Assembly (NCBI GenBank): GCA_016793585.1 | Contig: JAEUJR010000879.1 | Location: forward strand, 1-10,947 | Reading direction: 5' to 3' | DNA length: 10,947 nucleotides | From: Archangium sp. | GTDB taxonomy: Bacteria > Myxococcota > Myxococcia > Myxococcales > Myxococcaceae | Part shown: piece by piece, positions 6,010 through 10,947 of the stretch | Numbering within the stretch: position 1 is the stretch's first letter | How the letters are laid out: every line of letters begins with the position of its first letter | The notes under the pieces: model-generated | The model's input: only the letters and a program-made list of their open reading frames with translations | Database searches by the model: none | What the model was told of the DNA's origin: nothing | Program-made: the position numbers and the translations under genes

Positions 6010-7560
6010 ATGCGCTACGGTCCACGGCCCGTGCTCCGCCGCCTCGTCATGTTGCTCGACCAGCACTTCGTCACGCGCGTGGGCACGACGCTCGCGCTCG
6101 TCTTCGGAACGCTCGTCGTCTACCAACGCCTCAACGCGGCGTTGACACCCCGGTTCGACTTCTTCGTTCCGCTCGACGGCGCGATTCCGTTCCTGCCGTG
6201 GACGTGGCTCGTCTACGCGTCGTTCTACGTCATGCTGCCGTTGGCCGCGTGGTGGGCGAAGCCGGGCGAGTACCCGAGAACGCTCGCGGCCGTGCTGACG
6301 GCGAACGTCGTCTGCTGGCTCGGCTTCGTGCTCTTCCCGGCGCACTACCCGCGCCCGTCGCTCGAAGGAGTCGAGCCGCTGTGGCTGCACGACGCCCTCG
6401 CTTCGATGTGGCGTGACGACCTGCCGGGCAACACCTTGCCGTCGATTCACGTCACCACGTCGCTGCTGGTCGCGCTGCGCCTGCACCACATGCGCGGCGG
6501 GCCGGTGTGGCTCACCTGGGCCGCGGCCATCGCGGTGTCGACGCTGACGGTGAAGCAGCACTTCGTCGCCGACGTCGTCGCCGGAGCGTTGCTCGCTCTC
6601 GCCATCAACGCCGTCTTCTTTCCGCCGAAGGTGGCTGTGGCTCCCGACGACGCGCCCGTGCCTCCACCCCCGTCGCGCCTCAACGTCGCGCTCGCCCTCG
6701 GCATCATCTCGTTGATGCTCTCGTGTCAGTGGCTGGCGGCGCGCACGCAGTCGCCGCTCACGCTCGCGCTGGCCGCAGTGGCGTTCGGGTTTCTGTTTCT
6801 GCCCGCGTACACGCTGCTGCACGAAGCCGAGCACGGCATCTTCCACGCGCGGCCGTTGCTCAACGAGGCGTTCGGCGTGCTGCTGGGCCTCACCTTTCCG
6901 GGCAGCTTCAGCTTTCTGCGGCTGTGTCACCTCGGGCATCACCGGCGAAACCGCAGCGAGGTGGAGCGCTTCGAGATTCTCGAGCCCCACGACCACCCCG
7001 TCTGGCGGCGCGTGTACTTCTACTTCCTGTACCTCGGCGGCTTCTGGGTGGTGGTGCCGCTCGCGACGGTGGCGCTGGTGGTGTGGCCGGGCCTGCTCCA
7101 GTCGACGCTGGCGCCGCTACATGACGACGCCGACGCGATGGTGAAGGGTGTGACGGCGTCTTCGCTCCGGCGGGTTCGCGCCGAGGCGTTGCTCTCCGTC
7201 GTCGTGCAGGGGCTCGGCATCGCCACCTTCGGGTGGACGTGGGTGTTGCTGCAGGCGGCGGGCGGGCTGTGCTGGGCCTCGCAGCAGTACGTGACGCACG
7301 CGGGCTCTCCGCGAGACGTGCTCGACGGAGCGCACAACCTGAAGGCGCCGCGCCTGTACGAAGCGCTGCTGCTGCACTTCAACTGGCACCTCGCCCATCA
7401 CCAGCGCCCGAAGGTGCCGTGGCTGTACCTGCCGCAGTTCGACGACGCGCGACGTGTGCGGCCTGCCTACTTCGTCTCCTTCGTGAAGTTCTGGCGGGGC
7501 CCGAAGCGGGTCGATGACGGTTCGATGACGGAGCCGGTGGCACGCTCCGTGGTGTCATGA
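6010..7560 (+). CDS. Fusion protein: PAP2-type phosphatase/transferase domain plus fatty-acid desaturase
   Basis: A 516-residue multi-pass membrane protein with two enzyme domains. The N-terminal half (about 20-205) is PAP2-like, of the PAP2_3/inositolphosphotransferase flavour. It shows PSIH (144-147) and S177...H184xxxD188, equivalents of the C2 and C3 motifs, while the Lys-containing C1 motif is not obvious (only YPRP at 113-116). A Pro-rich linker (205-222) leads to a desaturase domain with three histidine boxes: HEAEH (271-275), HLGHH (307-311) and HLAHH (460-464), the last followed by RPKVPWLYLP. QYVTHAG (426-432) and RDVLDGAHNLK (435-445) also fit bacterial fatty-acid desaturases. Such enzymes use O2, a di-iron centre and an electron donor to desaturate or hydroxylate acyl chains; the PAP2 half would act on a lipid phosphate or head group. 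The start could also be the ATG at 6049, and neither site has a strong ribosome binding site. The stop overlaps the next ATG (7557). Substrates are unknown. Confidence 0.9.
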   Translation: MRYGPRPVLRRLVMLLDQHFVTRVGTTLALVFGTLVVYQRLNAALTPRFDFFVPLDGAIPFLPWTWLVYASFYVMLPLAAWWAKPGEYPRTLAAVLTANVVCWLGFVLFPAHYPRPSLEGVEPLWLHDALASMWRDDLPGNTLPSIHVTTSLLVALRLHHMRGGPVWLTWAAAIAVSTLTVKQHFVADVVAGALLALAINAVFFPPKVAVAPDDAPVPPPPSRLNVALALGIISLMLSCQWLAARTQSPLTLALAAVAFGFLFLPAYTLLHEAEHGIFHARPLLNEAFGVLLGLTFPGSFSFLRLCHLGHHRRNRSEVERFEILEPHDHPVWRRVYFYFLYLGGFWVVVPLATVALVVWPGLLQSTLAPLHDDADAMVKGVTASSLRRVRAEALLSVVVQGLGIATFGWTWVLLQAAGGLCWASQQYVTHAGSPRDVLDGAHNLKAPRLYEALLLHFNWHLAHHQRPKVPWLYLPQFDDARRVRPAYFVSFVKFWRGPKRVDDGSMTEPVARSVVS

Positions 7561-8234
7561 CTCCAGCGCTCGAGCTCTCACAGCCACAGGCGAGCGGCCC
7601 GGTGAAGGTGAAGCCGCGGCTGCGTGGGGTCTTCCACTTCCTCGGGTTCTTCGTCTCGCTCGGTGGCTTCGCCGAGCTGGCGATGGCGCCGCAGACGGGG
7701 TGGCGGTACGTCGCCGGCCTCGTCTACGCCACCTCGTTGTCGACGCTGTTGGGGCTGTCGGCGCTGTACCACCGGCCGATGTGGAGCAAGGCCGCGCGCG
7801 CCCGCCTCCGCTTCGTCGACCACTGCGGCATCTTCTTTCTCATCGCGGGCAGCTACACGCCGTTCGCCGCGCTCATCGCGCCCACGGGGTGGACGTGGGG
7901 GCTCGTCGGCATGTGGGGCGGAGCGCTGGCCGGCATCGCGCACGTGTTCTTGAACGACCACGGGCACCGCGGGCTGCGCGCGGGCATCTACGTGGTGCTC
8001 GGCCTGTCGTCGTCGCCGCTGGTGTTCTCGCTGCCGCCGCTCGTGGGCTGGGGCGTCGTCGGCCTGCTGCTCGCCGGAGCCGTCATCTACATTCTCGGCG
8101 CCGGCGTGTACGCGAAGCGCTGGCCGAACCCGAGGCCGTCGTTCTTCGGGTACCACGAGGTGTTTCACCTCTTCGTGCTGGCTGCCGCAGCGTTTCACTA
8201 CGCGGCCGTGTGGAGCATTCAGTACCGCGGCTGA
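7557..8234 (+). CDS. trhA: PAQR/hemolysin III family membrane homeostasis protein
   Basis: A 225-residue seven-helix membrane protein of the hemolysin III/PAQR family, from memory the usual length for bacterial members. The family's zinc-site residues are visible: S68 and H72 (SALYHR, helix 2), D88 (FVDHCGIFF, helix 3) and H200/H204 (HEVFH, helix 7), plus H27 in the first helix. Human relatives are the adiponectin receptors, thought to be hydrolases for ceramide-like amides. The bacterial member TrhA (YqfA) has been linked to membrane energy and lipid homeostasis; haemolysis is not a reliable function for the family. Its ATG overlaps the stop of the PAP2-desaturase fusion (ATGA), so the two are probably made together, which supports a membrane-lipid role. 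The symbol follows the bacterial family name, not an ortholog test. Confidence 0.93.
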   Translation: MTPALELSQPQASGPVKVKPRLRGVFHFLGFFVSLGGFAELAMAPQTGWRYVAGLVYATSLSTLLGLSALYHRPMWSKAARARLRFVDHCGIFFLIAGSYTPFAALIAPTGWTWGLVGMWGGALAGIAHVFLNDHGHRGLRAGIYVVLGLSSSPLVFSLPPLVGWGVVGLLLAGAVIYILGAGVYAKRWPNPRPSFFGYHEVFHLFVLAAAAFHYAAVWSIQYRG

Positions 8235-8250
8235 GGAGTAGAAGAGGTGA

Positions 8251-9144
8251 ATGCTCCTCGCGCTCGTGCTGGCAGCGGCTCCGGTCACCATCTCGATCGC
8301 GGCTGACACGGTCGCGGTCGATGGACGTGTCCTCAAAGCTCCGGTCGATGACGCGCTGATGCGGTCTGCAGTCGACCAGGCCCTGAGCAACCTCGCCGAC
8401 GCCGGGTCACTCGACGTGCGAATCGACCTGGTCGGCGCGCAGCCGTTCCGCCAGCTCGAGCGAGTCCTCGCTGCGACCGGGTTGGCCCGGGCCCGCACGG
8501 TGGAAGTGCGGCTCGAGGGAGCTGAGCCGTTCCAGAATGTCATGACGCCCGGTCAGCGCCGCTCCCTCGGCGTCATTCGCGTCTCACCCGACGGCGTGTG
8601 GGTCGACGCGCTCCAGCTGCGCTCAGATGGAGGCGTGGTCGACGGCGTTCAACTCGGCAAGAGCCTCCAGGCACCACGACCTGACGGAGTCGTGAGGATC
8701 GAAGTCGACCACAGCGTCTCGAGCACAGCGCTGGCCCCGCTCGTCGAGACCTGCCGCCGGGGTGGATACCAGCTGGCACTCGTATCGCCCGCTCCAGCGC
8801 GCGTGAAGTCGTCGGCATCGGTCTGCGACGAGCAGGAGGCGGTCAGCGCCATGGAGATGGAGAGCGCCCGCAGGACGGCGGTGCGCGATACCATCAAGGC
8901 CCATCGCAAGCCGGTGCGTGCCTGCTACGACAAGGTGCTCGCGAAGGATCCGAAAGCCGCCGGCAGGGTGTCGGTGATGTTCACCATCACTGCCGGTGGC
9001 AAGGTGGCCAAGGCTTCCGTCGAGAGCAACACGGTGGGCGATGACGGGCTTGGCGAGTGTCTGGTCAAGGCCGTGAAGAAATGGGTCTTCCCCAGGGGCG
9101 CGGACGGAGAGGTCAATTACCCCTTCGTCTTCGCACCGCCATGA
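8251..9144 (+). CDS. Exported AgmX/PglI C-terminal domain protein with ExbD/TolR-like repeats
   Basis: A 297-residue protein. It begins with a short hydrophobic signal-like segment (1-17) lacking clear N-terminal positive charge. Its C-terminal domain (about 207-295) fits the AgmX/PglI type, a TonB-C-like periplasmic fold common in myxobacteria: VRACY with C225, GRVSVMFTI (238-246), C270 (LGECL), KKWVFP (276-281) and YPFVF (290-294). C225 and C270 could form a disulfide. The middle contains two segments (about 19-88 and 106-180) that each resemble the periplasmic domain of ExbD/TolR, ending in VEVRLEG and LALVSP; the second is the better match (VRIEVDHSVSSTALAPL). The start is fixed, since a TGA immediately precedes the ATG, with GAGG at 8244-8247. 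It follows the PAQR gene by 16 nt, so probably the same transcript. It would act in the periplasm or envelope; function unknown. Confidence 0.8.
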   Translation: MLLALVLAAAPVTISIAADTVAVDGRVLKAPVDDALMRSAVDQALSNLADAGSLDVRIDLVGAQPFRQLERVLAATGLARARTVEVRLEGAEPFQNVMTPGQRRSLGVIRVSPDGVWVDALQLRSDGGVVDGVQLGKSLQAPRPDGVVRIEVDHSVSSTALAPLVETCRRGGYQLALVSPAPARVKSSASVCDEQEAVSAMEMESARRTAVRDTIKAHRKPVRACYDKVLAKDPKAAGRVSVMFTITAGGKVAKASVESNTVGDDGLGECLVKAVKKWVFPRGADGEVNYPFVFAPP

Positions 9145-9151
9145 CCTCGTC

Positions 9152-9916
9152 TCAGAGGTTCATGCCGCCCGACGCTTCGATGCGCTGACCATTGATCCAC
9201 TTCGTGTCGCCGGCCAGCAGGCTCGCGATGACGCCGCCGATGTCGTCGGGCTTTCCGGCGCGGCCGAGCGCGGTGAACGAGCTGATCATCTGGTTCAGCT
9301 GCGGGTTGTCACGCACGTGGCCGCCGCCGAAGTCGGTCTCGATGGCGCCGGGCGCGACGACGTTCACCGAGATGCCGCGGGCGCCGAGCTCCTTCGCCTG
9401 GTAGCGCGTGAGCACCTCGATGGCGCCCTTCATGGCTGCGTAGGCCGAGTAGCCGGGCAGGGTGAAGCGCGCGAGGCCGGTGGAGACGTTCAGCACGCGG
9501 CCACCATCGGCGAGCAACGGGAGCAGGCGCTGGGTCAGCAGGTACGGCGCCTTGACGTGCACGGCGAAGAGCTCGTCGAGCTCGCCTTCGGTCGTGTCGG
9601 CGAACGGCTTCATCAGCCCGTGGCCCGCGTTGTTCACGAGGAAGTCGAAGCGCTCGCGGCCGAAGCGCTGGGCGAGCGTCTGCTTCAGGTTCGTGGCGAA
9701 GCCCTCGAACGAGCTGCTCTTCGCCGCGTCGAAGGGCAGCGCCGCGGCCTTCACTCCGCCTTTCTCGAGCTCGGCCACCACGGCGTGCGCCTCTTCGGGG
9801 TGGCTTCGATACGTGATGATGCTGTCGACATGGGCCTTCGCGAGGTGGAGCGCTGCGTTGCGGCCGAGGCCGCGGCTGCCACCGGTGATCACTGCCAGAC
9901 GGTTCGTGTTGGTCAT
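9152..9916 (-). CDS. Short-chain dehydrogenase/reductase (FabG-like oxidoreductase)
   Basis: A 254-residue classical SDR, cytoplasmic and probably NADP(H)-dependent given Y36-R37 after the second strand. Visible: TGGSRGLG (11-18), NNAG (95-98), Y159 and K163 (YSAYAAMK), PG at 189-190 and the C-terminal INGQRIEASGG (241-251) typical of the FabG-like group. Counting back from Y159 as in FabG, the usual catalytic Ser position is T146, with S145 beside it (NVSTG), so the catalytic residue is unusual. The ATG at 9916 is chosen because it starts right before the Rossmann strand; the frame continues upstream to 10342 but that part is antisense to the LysR gene. There is no Shine-Dalgarno, and a weak TATTCA lies 6 nt upstream, so the mRNA may be nearly leaderless. 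It is divergent from the LysR regulator, which probably controls it, and ends 7 bp from the convergent AgmX-type gene. Substrate unknown. Confidence 0.93.
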   Translation of the reverse strand: MTNTNRLAVITGGSRGLGRNAALHLAKAHVDSIITYRSHPEEAHAVVAELEKGGVKAAALPFDAAKSSSFEGFATNLKQTLAQRFGRERFDFLVNNAGHGLMKPFADTTEGELDELFAVHVKAPYLLTQRLLPLLADGGRVLNVSTGLARFTLPGYSAYAAMKGAIEVLTRYQAKELGARGISVNVVAPGAIETDFGGGHVRDNPQLNQMISSFTALGRAGKPDDIGGVIASLLAGDTKWINGQRIEASGGMNL

Positions 9917-9991
9917 GCACGATGAATAGGGCCGGGAGAGCGACTGAACAATCGTGCGCGAGATGGAAGGACTGTCTAGAATCGACGAACA
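9917..9991. promoter_or_regulatory. Divergent SDR/LysR control region with inverted and direct repeats
   Basis: These 75 bases hold both promoters. A perfect 7-bp inverted repeat, GCACGAT (9917-9923) and ATCGTGC (9951-9957), has its arms 34 bp apart centre to centre. GAACAAT is directly repeated at 9946-9952 and 9987-9993, each preceded by CGAC(T). For the LysR gene TAGAAT (9977-9982) matches the -10 consensus at five of six bases and ends 9 nt before the ATG, with no good -35, which suggests an activated and nearly leaderless transcript. On the minus strand TATTCA (9928-9923) is a weaker -10 before the SDR start. One of these repeats is a reasonable LysR operator, though no motif is proven. 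Confidence 0.45.
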
Positions 9992-10903
9992 ATGGACCGA
10001 CTGCAGTCGTTGGGCATCTTCGTGCGCGTCGCCGAGCTCGAGAGCTTCACGCAGGCGGCGAAGAGCCTCGGGCTTCCGAAGGCGACGGTGTCGAGCGGGG
10101 TGCAGCAGCTCGAGGAGCGGCTCTCGACGCGGCTGCTGTCTCGCACCACGCGGCGGGTCAGCCTCACGCACGACGGCGCGGCCTTCTACGAGCGCTGTAA
10201 GGACCTGCTCGCCGACGCCGATGAGGTGGAGTCGATGTTTCAGAGCGGCGAGGCGCTCGCGGGCCGCATCAGGGTCGACCTCTCGACGCGCTTCGCCCGG
10301 TTCACCGTGATGCCGGCGTTGCCGAAGTTTCTCGCGGCGCACCCGGCGTTGCAGCTCGAGCTGGGCTCCACCGACCGGGCCGTCGACCTCGTGCGGGAAG
10401 GCTACGACTGCGTCGTCCGCGCCGGGCCGCTCGCAGAGTCAGGGCTGGTCGTGCGTCGGGTCGGAAGCTTCGAGCTCGTCAACTGCGCGAGCCCCGCGTA
10501 CCTGCGCCGCTGTGGCGTGCCGCGAAAACTGAAGGATCTCGAGCGCCACGTGCTCGTGCACTACTCGAACACGCTGGGCGCGAAGCCCGACGGCTGGGAG
10601 TACTTCGAAGACGGTGAGTGGAAGGAGAAGCCCATGCGCGGGCAGCTCACCGTCAACTCGGCCGAGACCTACGTGGCGGCTGCGGTCGCAGGGCTTGGGC
10701 TCATTCAGACGCCGCGCAGCAGCCTCGAAGAGGAGCTGCGCTCGGGGCGGCTGGTCGAGGTGATGAAGTCAGCGCGCGCGCGGCCGATGCCCGTGTCGAT
10801 TCTGTACCCGCACCGAAGGCAGCTCTCGCGCCGGGTGCGTGTGTTCATCGACTGGCTCGAGGCGTTGCTCCGAGAGACGCTCTCAGGGAGCGGCGGCTCC
10901 TGA
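9992..10903 (+). CDS. LysR-family transcriptional regulator
   Basis: A 303-residue regulator of typical LysR length. The N-terminal winged HTH covers about 1-60 (FVRVAELESFTQAAKSLG, then ATVSSGVQQLEERL and RTTRRVSLT), followed by a linker helix (about 61-90) and a periplasmic-binding-like effector domain (about 91-295) with VREGYDCVVRAG (134-145), VNCASPAYL (163-171) and VAGLGLIQTP (232-241). The pattern is that of the large CrgA-like branch often found beside oxidoreductases. The ATG at 9992 gives a full HTH. No Shine-Dalgarno lies within 15 nt; a GGAAGGA at 9965-9971 is too distant. Divergent transcription from the SDR with a 75-nt gap is the classic arrangement for LysR control of a neighbour and of itself. 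The effector is unknown. The last 44 bases of the window after its stop show nothing recognisable. Confidence 0.95.
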   Translation: MDRLQSLGIFVRVAELESFTQAAKSLGLPKATVSSGVQQLEERLSTRLLSRTTRRVSLTHDGAAFYERCKDLLADADEVESMFQSGEALAGRIRVDLSTRFARFTVMPALPKFLAAHPALQLELGSTDRAVDLVREGYDCVVRAGPLAESGLVVRRVGSFELVNCASPAYLRRCGVPRKLKDLERHVLVHYSNTLGAKPDGWEYFEDGEWKEKPMRGQLTVNSAETYVAAAVAGLGLIQTPRSSLEEELRSGRLVEVMKSARARPMPVSILYPHRRQLSRRVRVFIDWLEALLRETLSGSGGS

Positions 10904-10947
10904 TTGCGGGCTTTGGCTGTCGAGGGCGGCTCGAGTGATCAGCAGAG

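Noticed and set aside
5804..6145. 113-codon + strand ORF in the gap before the PAP2-desaturase gene
   Set aside because: It runs out of frame into the start of the fusion gene, its second half is a Ser/Arg-rich shadow, and third-position GC is lower than in the opposing lipoprotein-like frame.
9145..9151. Terminator between the convergent AgmX-type and SDR genes
   Set aside because: Only 7 bp separate the stops, and no stem-loop with a T-run is visible.

Overview
The window is high-GC DNA packed with genes, most of them with C or G at the third codon position. A Myxococcota (myxobacterial-type) chromosome is the best guess. The main pointer is a protein with an AgmX/PglI-type C-terminal domain (8251-9144), a domain family named after Myxococcus motility proteins. 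Codon use and the mix of hybrid kinase, LysR and Crp/Fnr regulators fit. This is inference from remembered families; no 16S or other marker is present.

Layout. (1) Positions 2-3026, + strand: a three-gene oxidative operon joined by two ATGA stop/start overlaps. It holds a 5'-truncated ferritin-like di-metal protein (PF10118 type), a SadH-like short-chain dehydrogenase and an EthA/MymA-like Baeyer-Villiger monooxygenase. (2) Positions 3079-4809, - strand: a membrane-bound hybrid histidine kinase, convergent with the operon. (3) Positions 4810-5049: a divergent control region. (4) Positions 5050-5691, + strand: an FNR-type regulator with four cysteines placed as in iron-sulfur oxygen sensors. 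(5) Positions 5692-6009: no intact gene, but on the - strand a lipoprotein signal peptide whose reading frame breaks after 32 codons. (6) Positions 6010-9144, + strand: a lipid/envelope operon. It holds a fusion of a PAP2-type domain with a fatty-acid desaturase, a PAQR/hemolysin III membrane protein overlapping it by ATGA, and an exported AgmX/PglI-domain protein 16 nt further on. (7) Positions 9152-9916, - strand: a second SDR. It is divergent from a LysR regulator at 9992-10903, with a 75-nt shared control region.

How the genes may work together. The first operon reads as an oxygen-dependent route in which an alcohol is oxidised to a ketone (SDR) and the ketone to an ester (BVMO), with a putative di-iron enzyme upstream of both. 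The 6010-9144 operon points to membrane-lipid remodelling. A desaturase is translationally coupled to a PAQR protein, a family linked elsewhere to membrane fluidity and homeostasis. Both blocks contain O2-consuming enzymes, and an FNR-like sensor sits immediately upstream of the second, but no canonical FNR box was found. The SDR/LysR pair has the usual architecture of a LysR regulator controlling its divergent neighbour.

No tRNA, rRNA, CRISPR, insertion sequence or convincing intrinsic terminator was seen.
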